A stretch of 12,585 bases of DNA from assembly GCA_913050105.1 (NCBI GenBank), contig CAJWZN010000030.1:1-12585 (forward strand), written 5' to 3'. Source of the DNA: an uncultured Synechococcus sp. GTDB lineage: Bacteria > Cyanobacteriota > Cyanobacteriia > PCC-6307 > Cyanobiaceae. Below the pieces are notes generated by a model, which did not search any database, was not told the origin of the DNA, and was given only the letters and a program-made list of their open reading frames with translations. Below, in pieces: positions 1 to 7,040 of this stretch (positions within the stretch are counted from its first letter, which is position 1; each line of letters begins with the position of its first letter). The translations under genes and the position numbers were made by a program.

Positions 1-3000
1 CAGCGTTGGCAGTCCGAGCAGGTGGAGCGGCAGCTGGTGGTTCTGGCAGGCACCGCAGATCAGGAACGTGAATTGCATGGGATTGGATCGATCGAAACCG
101 CACTGGCGGATCGGTTGGCAGCGCTGCTGCGGGAGGGGGGTGCGGCCAATCAGCAGCAGCTGCTTTCAACGCTGCACAAACTTCTGACGCAGGAATCACC
201 AGAACCGAACACGATTCCGATTGAACCGCTACCCGACCCACTTCCCTGGGACTGGCGAGATGATCCGGGGCCGACGGTTGGGGTTGTGCTTTATCGGGCA
301 CTTCTTCAAGCCGATGACACCGCCCTGGCGGAGTCGCTGGCTGAAGCTCTTCGCCGCCGTGGTCTGAGGCCACGGCTGATCTGGGTCAGCAGCCTGCGAG
401 ACAGTTCCGTACAGGCCGGGGTCCGTGACCTGCTGCGGAGTCAAAACACCGAGGTGGTGATCACAGCCACCGCCTTTGCCTCAGTTCGCAGCGACAGTGC
501 TGGTCTGGGGAGCCCCCTTTGGGAGGAGCTGAACTGCCCAGTGCTGCAGTTGCTATCCAGCACGGGAACCCGTGAACGCTGGAGCGGCAGCAGTCGGGGA
601 CTGGATCCCCTGGATCTTTCTTTGCAGGTGGTGATGCCGGAACTCGATGGCCGCATCACCACCCGACCTTGCGCCTTCCGTCAGCAGAGGCCCTCGGCTG
701 GAACGCTCGCCACGGCCGTAGCCACCCAACAACCCGATCCGGACGGGATCGACTGGCTGGTGGAGCATGCCGCACGTTGGGTTGATCTGCGACAGACAAC
801 GGCTGCAGAACGGCGCATCGCGATGGTGTTGGCCAACTACCCGGTCAGGGATGGTCGGATTGCCAATGGAGTAGGGCTCGATACGCCCGCCAGTGTCACC
901 AACATTCTTGGCTGGCTGAATCAGGAGGGCTACGAACTCGGCTCGCAACCTCTTCCCGCGGATGGTGATGCCTTCATCGCACAGCTGCTGAGAGGCCGCA
1001 CCAACGCTCCGGAGGGACAGCACCGGCCGCCACTGGACCATCTTTCCCTGGCTGACTATCAAGCCTGGTGGATCACAGTGCCGCGCCCGGCCCAACGTCT
1101 GATCGAAGAGCGTTGGGGATCGCCTGATCAAGCACTCGACCTTGATGGGGATCTGGGCTTCGCTATCCATGGATTGCGCTTCGGTCATGTGGTTGTTCTC
1201 CTGCAGCCGGACCGTGGTTACGACCCGGACCAGATCGCTGATCTGCATTCGCCCGATCTGCCTCCACCGCACCGTTACCTGGCCCAGTACCTGTGGCTGC
1301 GTCGCCAGCACCGAACGCAGGCGATGCTGCATGTGGGGAAACACGGCAGCGCCGAATGGCTTCCCGGCAAGGGCGTCGGACTGAGTCCGAACTGCGGGCC
1401 CGAACTCGCCCTTGGTCCCATCCCCCATCTTTATCCGTTCATCGTCAACGACCCCGGCGAGGGTTCGCAGGCAAAACGACGCGGTCAGGCGGTGATCCTC
1501 GATCACCTCATGCCACCCATCGGCCGAGCAGGGCTGCATGGCCCCCTTCAACAACTTGAGGGGCTGCTGGATGAACTGGTTGAGGCACGCCAGCTGGGGG
1601 CGGAGCGAACGACAGTGCTTGAAACATCGGTGCTGAAGTGCCTCACTCAGCTGAACTGGCCGGGCCTGCCCAGCCGAGATGAACTGACCAACGGCACGGA
1701 GCCTCTGGAGAAAATTCTTGATCAGGCGGAGACCTATCTCTGTGAACTGAAGGAGGCTCAGATCCGTACAGGGCTGCACTGTTTCGGCGCTGCACCTCCC
1801 CCCGACAAGGGTTTGGAACTGCTGTTGGCCCTGGCGAGAGCACCCCGGGGTGAATGGCCGGGACTGACCCAGGCCATGGCCGAACGGGTGGGGCTCGAGT
1901 TCGATCCCTGGTGTGATGAAGACGGTCTTGGCCTCAGCCTCAACGATCAGAGGCAACTCGAAACTCTTGGGGCGAGCCGTTTCCGTCGGGTGGGAGACGG
2001 CACTGCCTGGCTTGAACAGCAAGCGTTGCTGTTGTGCAGTCGTCTGATTGAAGGGAACAACCCTCACGATCTCGCTCCACCATTTCAAGGCTGGTCTGCC
2101 TCGGACCCTGCGCTGCAGCAGCTCACCGATGACCTCTGGCCTCGCCTGAAGGAGTGTGGAGGCGCGGAACGCTCCGCACTGCTGCGTGGACTGTCGGGAC
2201 AAAAAATCGCTGCTGGCCCCTCGGGAGCTCCGAGCCGTGGACGACCCGATGTTTTACCCACGGGTCGAAACTTTTATTCGGTGGACTTGCGTGGCCTGCC
2301 GACGGAAGCCGCCTGGGATCTCGGCCGCCGCTCGGCCGAGCAACTGCTGGATCTCCACCTTCAGGCCGAGGGCGAGCATCTGCGCCATCTGGCGTTGTCG
2401 GTATGGGGAACAGCAACCATGCGAAACGGCGGAGAAGATATTGCCCAGCTGATGGCATTGATCGGTGTCCGACCTGTCTGGGACGGGCCGAGTCGCCGCA
2501 TGGTGGATCTGGAGGTGATCCCGCCTCGTCTGCTGGGGCGTCCACGGGTTGATGTGGTGCTGCGGATCTCCGGACTGTTCCGCGATGCCTTCCCACAACT
2601 GGTGGAGTGGGTGGACAAGGCACAGCGCCTTGTGGCTGCTCTCGATGAAGACGAAACGGTCAATCCCCTGGCCGCCCTGACGAGGCAGGTGGGTCCCCAG
2701 GGTCGGATTTACGGCTCAGCACCCGGCGCCTACGGGGCCGGGCTACAGGCACTGATCGACAGCGGCGCCTGGGAGCAGCGCGCCGATCTCGCCGATGCTT
2801 TTTTGAACTGGAGCCAGTGGCGTTATGGAACCGGAGCAGAGCCGGAACAGGATCGATCCGGCTTGGAAGCAGCGCTCGGACGGGTGCAGGTTGTCCTGCA
2901 CAACCAGGACAACCGCGAACACGACCTGCTCGATTCCGATGACTACTACCAGTTCCATGGGGGACTCAGCGCTGCGGTGGAACTGGTCTCCGGAGATCGG

Positions 3001-3432
3001 CCGCAGCTCTGGTTCGGGGATCATTCGCGTCGCGAACGCCCCAGGCTGCATCTCCTGGAGAAGGAACTCGACAAGGTGATGCGCAGTCGGCTGCTCAATC
3101 CACGCTGGATCAAAGGAATGCAGCGCCACGGATACAAGGGCGCATTCGAAATGGGTGCCAGTCTCGATTACCTCTTTGCCTACGACGCAGCAACGGATCG
3201 CGTTCCCGATTGGTGTTATGGAGCTCTATGCGATCAGTGGCTCGGAGAACCATCCATTCTCAATTTTCTGCAAACAAAAAATCCCTGGGTGTTGCGCGAC
3301 ATGGCTGAACGTCTTCTGGAGGCCAGCAACCGAGATCTATGGCAAGGAGCAACAGAGGATCAGATCGAGAGGCTGAAACGCCATGTCTCAGCGAGTGAAT
3401 CATTGATCGAACGCGGCGAGCTCACTTGTTGA
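1..3432 (+). CDS. cobN: Cobaltochelatase subunit CobN, 5'-partial
   Basis: Large subunit of the aerobic-type cobaltochelatase, which inserts Co2+ into the corrin ring (hydrogenobyrinate a,c-diamide) in B12-type cofactor synthesis; cytoplasmic. The reading frame is open from base 1 to the TGA at 3430-3432. A GTG at 22 is unlikely to be the true start, because CobN is usually about 1200-1300 aa and the frame continues to the left edge. CobN rather than the related Mg-chelatase ChlH is supported by HVGKHGSAEWLPGK (from 1330), by PFIVNDPGEGSQAKRR shortly after, by LPTGRNFYSVD (about 2257-2289), and by a typical C-terminus with RHGYKGAFEM and NPWVLRDMAERLLEA. The partner ATPases (CobS/CobT) are not in the window; in cyanobacteria ChlI/ChlD are thought to stand in, which cannot be tested here. 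The 3' end overlaps the convergent gene at 3422 by 11 bases. No frameshift is seen. Confidence 0.95.
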   Translation, partial: QRWQSEQVERQLVVLAGTADQERELHGIGSIETALADRLAALLREGGAANQQQLLSTLHKLLTQESPEPNTIPIEPLPDPLPWDWRDDPGPTVGVVLYRALLQADDTALAESLAEALRRRGLRPRLIWVSSLRDSSVQAGVRDLLRSQNTEVVITATAFASVRSDSAGLGSPLWEELNCPVLQLLSSTGTRERWSGSSRGLDPLDLSLQVVMPELDGRITTRPCAFRQQRPSAGTLATAVATQQPDPDGIDWLVEHAARWVDLRQTTAAERRIAMVLANYPVRDGRIANGVGLDTPASVTNILGWLNQEGYELGSQPLPADGDAFIAQLLRGRTNAPEGQHRPPLDHLSLADYQAWWITVPRPAQRLIEERWGSPDQALDLDGDLGFAIHGLRFGHVVVLLQPDRGYDPDQIADLHSPDLPPPHRYLAQYLWLRRQHRTQAMLHVGKHGSAEWLPGKGVGLSPNCGPELALGPIPHLYPFIVNDPGEGSQAKRRGQAVILDHLMPPIGRAGLHGPLQQLEGLLDELVEARQLGAERTTVLETSVLKCLTQLNWPGLPSRDELTNGTEPLEKILDQAETYLCELKEAQIRTGLHCFGAAPPPDKGLELLLALARAPRGEWPGLTQAMAERVGLEFDPWCDEDGLGLSLNDQRQLETLGASRFRRVGDGTAWLEQQALLLCSRLIEGNNPHDLAPPFQGWSASDPALQQLTDDLWPRLKECGGAERSALLRGLSGQKIAAGPSGAPSRGRPDVLPTGRNFYSVDLRGLPTEAAWDLGRRSAEQLLDLHLQAEGEHLRHLALSVWGTATMRNGGEDIAQLMALIGVRPVWDGPSRRMVDLEVIPPRLLGRPRVDVVLRISGLFRDAFPQLVEWVDKAQRLVAALDEDETVNPLAALTRQVGPQGRIYGSAPGAYGAGLQALIDSGAWEQRADLADAFLNWSQWRYGTGAEPEQDRSGLEAALGRVQVVLHNQDNREHDLLDSDDYYQFHGGLSAAVELVSGDRPQLWFGDHSRRERPRLHLLEKELDKVMRSRLLNPRWIKGMQRHGYKGAFEMGASLDYLFAYDAATDRVPDWCYGALCDQWLGEPSILNFLQTKNPWVLRDMAERLLEASNRDLWQGATEDQIERLKRHVSASESLIERGELTC

Positions 3433-3973
3433 GGTCGCGCACCATCTGACGGAATGGATCGATCGACCCAGGTTTATCTGAGGCGGACGCTTTGCCTGTT
3501 GATGCCTTGGGCTCTTCTTGCTTGAGAATCTCCTTGCGACCAACCGGAGCGGCATTAGGTGATGCTGGTGCATTCACACCCGTGATGGCGATGCCGCGCA
3601 GCCGGTTGTTCATCTCCTGGGTGCTCACCTGCTCGGCGAAGGTCTTCTTCACCGGCTTCGGGATCCCTGCGGTCAGATTGATCGAATCATCGACCTTTCG
3701 GGCATCACCAAGACCATCGCTTCGCTTGTCGAGGCTTTCGGTTTCAGCCGCGACGGTCATGATCTGCTCTTTGGTGCCGGGACTGTCGACCGTTCCCGGA
3801 AACGTACGGCGGATGGTCTTGGCCTCACGCATGTAGTCCACATTCCCGAGGGATGAGGAGGAATCCGCATCGAGAAAAAACTCAGAAGGCTTTTCCTTGG
3901 CGGGCTTGCGCGGCTTGATCGTGTTGTCGGAATCCTGCGAATCCTGTTTCAGCAGACGATCAAATAAGCCCAT
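3422..3973 (-). CDS. Conserved-looking soluble protein of unknown function (183 aa)
   Basis: I do not recognise a characterised family. The protein starts MGLFDRLLKQ, a short amphipathic stretch, followed by a charged, Lys/Asp/Ser-rich segment. Two blocks look ordered or motif-like: residues 32-59, containing FFLDAD, GNVDYMRE and IRRTFP; and the C-terminal IDPFRQMVRDLNK (171-183). The middle (about 60-170) is low in hydrophobics, rich in Ser, Ala, Pro and Lys, and probably disordered. There is no signal peptide, membrane segment or cysteine. I have a weak impression that similar proteins occur across cyanobacteria, but cannot check it. It is the last gene of the minus-strand block, 27 bases after the PHP gene, and its 3' end overlaps cobN by 11 bases. 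The ATG at 3971-3973 has no clear ribosome binding site. A scaffold or adaptor role is only a guess. Confidence 0.75.
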   Translation of the reverse strand: MGLFDRLLKQDSQDSDNTIKPRKPAKEKPSEFFLDADSSSSLGNVDYMREAKTIRRTFPGTVDSPGTKEQIMTVAAETESLDKRSDGLGDARKVDDSINLTAGIPKPVKKTFAEQVSTQEMNNRLRGIAITGVNAPASPNAAPVGRKEILKQEEPKASTGKASASDKPGSIDPFRQMVRDLNK

Positions 3974-4000
3974 GCCGGCGGGGACTGAGATTGAACCAAT

Positions 4001-4648
4001 TTAACGGCCACCAAGGTCAATTCCATGGCTGTCGGTGCCACACGTACGCAAAAGGCCAAGGTTCTCCAGCTGACGATCGATCGATTCGCAGATCAGAGGG
4101 CTTGGCGCCCATGCCGTCTGCATGTCGTAGTCGTACCAGGCTTCACCGCCATCGAATCCAAGGCTGGCCGCCTCTGCGATCAGAATTTCATGGCCAAGTC
4201 GATACCGGGCTGGGTGAGCCAGCACAGCCAGTCCCCCTGCCTCATGAATCGCCTCGACAACCGATGCTGCCCGGAGCGGTTCTCCCACAACCGCATCACC
4301 GTGGTTGTACAGCCTCAAAGCAGGGTGATCCAGCTCGAAACCAAGGGCCAGCACATGAACCAGGCAACCCTTCAGAAGAGCACTGATTTCCATTCCGCTC
4401 CAGAGAGTCGGCACTGAGCGTCCAGCTGAACGCTGATCATCCAGCCATTCACGCATCGGGGCATGGGCATGGGAACTGTGGTGATCGGTCACCGCAAGCT
4501 GGCTCAGGCCACGTCGGCTGGCCTGCTCAATCAGGTCAATCGGGTCAAGACTTCCATCGCTGCAAAGGGTATGGCAGTGGAAGTTGAACGATTCCGGGCA
4601 GCTCCTGGAATCGACCCGTTCCAGAACAGCCCGGAGCGGATGGTCCAT
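4001..4648 (-). CDS. PHP-domain metal-dependent phosphoesterase (215 aa)
   Basis: Member of the PHP superfamily (TrpH/YciV-like), whose relatives hydrolyse phosphoesters such as nucleoside 3',5'-bisphosphates or RNA 5' ends using a multi-metal site. All PHP motifs are present: FHCHT with HxH at 24-26 and DG at 31-32, TDHHS 54-58, GMEIS 85-89, LAHPARY 143-149 and GTDSHG 204-209. TrpH/YciV enzymes are often about 280-300 aa; this one is shorter, so its substrate is uncertain. The frame is open further upstream, to an ATG at 4753, but that would overlap about 100 bases of hemJ with a non-conserved basic leader. The ATG at 4646-4648 lies one base after the hemJ stop (TGA-T-ATG), which suggests translational coupling and sets my start. 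No Shine-Dalgarno is evident. Family call is solid; the exact reaction is unknown. Confidence 0.87.
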   Translation of the reverse strand: MDHPLRAVLERVDSRSCPESFNFHCHTLCSDGSLDPIDLIEQASRRGLSQLAVTDHHSSHAHAPMREWLDDQRSAGRSVPTLWSGMEISALLKGCLVHVLALGFELDHPALRLYNHGDAVVGEPLRAASVVEAIHEAGGLAVLAHPARYRLGHEILIAEAASLGFDGGEAWYDYDMQTAWAPSPLICESIDRQLENLGLLRTCGTDSHGIDLGGR

Positions 4649-4649
4649 A

Positions 4650-5219
4650 TCAGGCGTCGGCTGCTTCTGATCTGAGTCTCCGCCAGCGGGCATAGAACTG
4701 GATCGACGCCGCCATGAAAACAACCAGAGCAACGATGAACCACGTGGCCGCACTGGTCGGAAACTGCGTTTTGAACACCACCAGCATCACGACAATCACC
4801 AACAACAACGTTGGCAATTCATTCAGCGCACGGAGTTGCTTGCCGGACCAGGCACAGGTGCCGGCATGCAACTGGCCCATTAAGCGATAACAAAAGAAGT
4901 GGTAAGCGAGAAGTGCCGCCACGAAGGCAAGCTTGGCGTGCATCCAGCCCTGTTGAAGCCAGCTGGGCTGAACCACAAGCAGGCCTGTTGCCATTGACAC
5001 GGCCACGACCATGCCAGGGGTGGTGATGATGTTGGCGAGGCGCTTCTCCATCAGCGTGTATTGATCGCGGAAGGGCTTTTGCAGCTCCTCTGCAAGATCC
5101 GCAGTCTCAACGTGGTAGATGAAGAGCCGAACCAGATAGAACAGGCCGGCGAACCAGACCACCACACCCACGATATGGAGGGTCTTAAACCAGAGGTAAG
5201 CCTCGGGTGGGAGCGTCAT
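4650..5219 (-). CDS. hemJ: HemJ, protoporphyrinogen IX oxidase
   Basis: Membrane enzyme that oxidises protoporphyrinogen IX to protoporphyrin IX, the last common step before heme and chlorophyll branch; most cyanobacteria use HemJ for this. At 189 aa the length is typical. Hydrophobic segments lie at about 8-32, 62-84, 94-113, 134-150 and 157-176. The first carries the family signature KTLHIVGVVVWFAGLFYLVR with His15; next comes MEKRLANIITTPGM (57-70), then MHAKLAF (93-99) with His94 and Lys96, and RALNELPTLLLV (130-141). These are the conserved His/Arg/Lys positions expected around the heme and porphyrin. The C-terminus is basic (RWRRLR) and should be cytoplasmic. The ATG at 5217-5219 follows the photolyase stop by 35 bases without a good ribosome binding site; the PHP gene begins one base after its stop. 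Confidence 0.94.
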   Translation of the reverse strand: MTLPPEAYLWFKTLHIVGVVVWFAGLFYLVRLFIYHVETADLAEELQKPFRDQYTLMEKRLANIITTPGMVVAVSMATGLLVVQPSWLQQGWMHAKLAFVAALLAYHFFCYRLMGQLHAGTCAWSGKQLRALNELPTLLLVIVVMLVVFKTQFPTSAATWFIVALVVFMAASIQFYARWRRLRSEAADA

Positions 5220-5254
5220 CGAGGCAACTGGAGTAAGGCGAACATACGAAGGGT

Positions 5255-6742
5255 TCAGGCGAGAGCGTCAAGGAAATCGCTGGCTCGACGCTGATGTTCC
5301 AGAAGCGTCTCTGGGGCCATGCGATCAAGGTTGCGAGCCATCATCGCCAGTCGGTACTGACTGCGGAAGAAAGTGTCATGACGTTGAATGAAACTCCAGA
5401 ACAGCCCATCCCAAACCTCACACCACGGGCCCTTGCGGTAGTCCGACATTTTGCGAACGTAATTTGATCCGGAGAGGTAAGGCTTCGTGGTGAAAATCCC
5501 TCCGTCTGCGAACTGACTCATGCCGTACACATTGGGCACCATCACCCAGTCATAGGCATCGACAAACAGCTCCATGAACCAGGTGTAGATCCGGTTGGGA
5601 TGGAAACCGCAGAGCAACATCACGTTGCCGAGCAACATCAATCGTTCGATGTGATGGCAGTAACCAGTGTCGAGAGCGTGCCGGATGGCGTCATCGATCG
5701 GCGGCAGCCCGGTGGAGGCGTTGTAAAAGGCCTCCGGGAGAGGGCGGTCGTCGAAATTCCAGAAGTTGCCATTGCGCATCGTCACCCCATGACGGCGGTA
5801 CATCGCTGCCATGAATTCCCGCCAACCGATGATCTGGCGAATGAATCCCTCCAACGAGTTGAGCGGAATATCTCCGAGTTCGGCCCTTGCGAGGGTCCGA
5901 TCGAGAACAAGCTGCGGCGTGAGCAACCCGATGTTGAGCATCGGCGTCAGCACGCCATGCCACATCACCCTGTGCTGGCTGCTGATGGCGTCCTCATAGG
6001 CGCCGAACTGCTGAAATCGAACCTCCAGAAACTGATCCAGCCATCGTTCTGCATCGGCATGACTGACGGGATAAGCGAACAATGCATCACTCCCGAGTCG
6101 GGGCAATGGCTCCTCAGCAAGTTGCTGTTGAGCAGACACCACGAACGACGATGGAGAACAGCAGGGCTCCTCAGGGACGGAGATGCCTTTTGGCAGCTTT
6201 TTTCGATTCTCGGCGTCGTAGCTCCAGCGACCTCCAAGCGGTCCGCCATCGGGTTCAAGAAGTACACCGAGTCGTTTGCGCTGCATTTCATAGAACTTCG
6301 CCATGAACGGCTTCTTGCCGTTGCCGAAGTGCTCCTCCAGAACGTTGGAGGGGGTTAGAAGCATCGGTGTCGGAAGCGTCGTCAGGCGACAGTCGTGCCG
6401 TTTGACAAAGGCCTTCAGTCGGCGCTCCAGGAGATCATCAACTGGATCAGCCAGATGGAAGGAGCGATATCCCGCTTTCACCAGAAGCTGCAAATGACCG
6501 CTGGTGTCTGCAGCCGCGTTGTGGCGTTGATGAAGAACGTCCCAACCCCGCCGCTTCAACTCAGCGGCATAGCTGAGCATCGAGGCACGGTGCAGAACCA
6601 GCTTCTGCTGATGCACTCGCAGCGGCCAGGTGGGATCGGTGCCGAAAAAGAGTGGATCTTCGATCAGGGCAACCGGGCGACCGGGCTCCAAGGCCGGATG
6701 CTCAGCAAACAGTTGATGGGGGTAGACAAGGCTGATGTCCAC
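5255..6742 (-). CDS. PhrB/FeS-BCP-family photolyase or cryptochrome lacking cluster cysteines (495 aa)
   Basis: Flavoprotein of the deoxyribodipyrimidine photolyase-related family (FeS-BCP clade). Members bind FAD and usually a lumazine antenna, and the characterised ones repair (6-4) photoproducts or act in light sensing. Length and order fit: N-terminal antenna domain starting LVYPHQLFAEHPAL, then a helical FAD domain with FGAYEDAI (246-253), FIRQIIGWREF (300-310), HHIERLMLLGN (363-373), VYGMSQFADGG (405-415) and TTKPY (418-422). Agrobacterium PhrB holds a [4Fe-4S] cluster with Cys350, 438, 441 and 454. Here the aligned positions are Pro348 and Arg436, the CxxC is gone with a loop deletion, and only Cys441 remains (PWCEVWDGLFW). 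A cluster is therefore unlikely. The start is GTG at 6740-6742, one base after the preceding stop, with a strong ribosome binding site at 6749-6755. Whether it repairs (6-4) lesions, repairs CPDs or signals cannot be read from the sequence. Confidence 0.9.
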   Translation of the reverse strand: MDISLVYPHQLFAEHPALEPGRPVALIEDPLFFGTDPTWPLRVHQQKLVLHRASMLSYAAELKRRGWDVLHQRHNAAADTSGHLQLLVKAGYRSFHLADPVDDLLERRLKAFVKRHDCRLTTLPTPMLLTPSNVLEEHFGNGKKPFMAKFYEMQRKRLGVLLEPDGGPLGGRWSYDAENRKKLPKGISVPEEPCCSPSSFVVSAQQQLAEEPLPRLGSDALFAYPVSHADAERWLDQFLEVRFQQFGAYEDAISSQHRVMWHGVLTPMLNIGLLTPQLVLDRTLARAELGDIPLNSLEGFIRQIIGWREFMAAMYRRHGVTMRNGNFWNFDDRPLPEAFYNASTGLPPIDDAIRHALDTGYCHHIERLMLLGNVMLLCGFHPNRIYTWFMELFVDAYDWVMVPNVYGMSQFADGGIFTTKPYLSGSNYVRKMSDYRKGPWCEVWDGLFWSFIQRHDTFFRSQYRLAMMARNLDRMAPETLLEHQRRASDFLDALA

Positions 6743-6743
6743 T

Positions 6744-7040
6744 TCAGGTCACCTCGCCAGCGAGTCGGCAGGCCCGAAGGCCAAGGGCCGTTGCATACCC
6801 ACGGTCCACCTGACCAGCCCGGGGACTGAGAACCTTCGCGCGGCAATCCATGACAACTTTTTCACGGTGTCCCTGCTGATCATTCAGGCGCATCACCAGT
6901 TGCCAGTGGTTCTTCGCACTGCGCGTGATGCCATCGGCGCAAACCGGTCCGGTGCAGAGCCCAGGAGAGGCCAATGCCGACGGAGGCAACAGGCTGAGCC
7001 ATGCGGCCATGCAGAACGACAGCAACAGACAACGAATCAT
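6744..7040 (-). CDS. Small exported four-cysteine protein of unknown function (98 aa)
   Basis: No known family recognised. The first 24 residues form a clear signal peptide: Arg3, a hydrophobic core (LLLSFCMAAWLSLL), then PPSALA with a signal peptidase I site after Ala24. No lipobox is seen. The mature part is about 74 aa with four cysteines (29, 34, 66, 91), which could form two disulfides in the periplasm or thylakoid lumen. It includes CTGPVCADGITRS (29-41), NHWQLVMRLNDQQGH (44-58), VVMDCR (62-67) and a Gly/Ala-rich end. The ATG overlaps the uvrC stop as ATGA, and its own stop lies one base before the photolyase GTG, so it appears translated with both repair genes. That tight packing argues that it is a real gene. 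A direct role in DNA repair is unlikely because it is exported. Confidence 0.75.
   Translation of the reverse strand: MIRCLLLSFCMAAWLSLLPPSALASPGLCTGPVCADGITRSAKNHWQLVMRLNDQQGHREKVVMDCRAKVLSPRAGQVDRGYATALGLRACRLAGEVT
6749..6755 (-). promoter_or_regulatory. Strong ribosome binding site for the photolyase GTG start
   Basis: Read on the minus strand, GAGGTGA matches seven consecutive bases of the ideal Shine-Dalgarno sequence (GGAGGTGATC) and lies six bases before the GTG at 6742. It sits inside the end of the small exported-protein gene. It is the best such site in this window, where most starts have none, and it decides the GTG start. Confidence 0.7.

Noticed and set aside
22..24. GTG as the start of cobN
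   Set aside because: The frame is open to base 1 and the product would be shorter than typical CobN; the true start is probably outside the window.
553..2202. 549-codon open frame on the minus strand
   Set aside because: It is antisense to the highly conserved CobN core. Its translation has no recognisable family or domain pattern, and long antisense frames are expected in GC-rich genes.
4649..4753. 35-residue N-terminal extension of the PHP protein
   Set aside because: It would overlap hemJ by about 100 bases and encodes a basic, Ser/Arg-rich leader unlike PHP proteins; the ATG one base after the hemJ stop is more likely.
5216..5245. Nine-codon mini-ORF (minus strand, MFALLQLPR) ending in an ATGA overlap with the hemJ start
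   Set aside because: It has no ribosome binding site and an ORF this short arises often by chance. It could be a leader peptide only if conserved in relatives.
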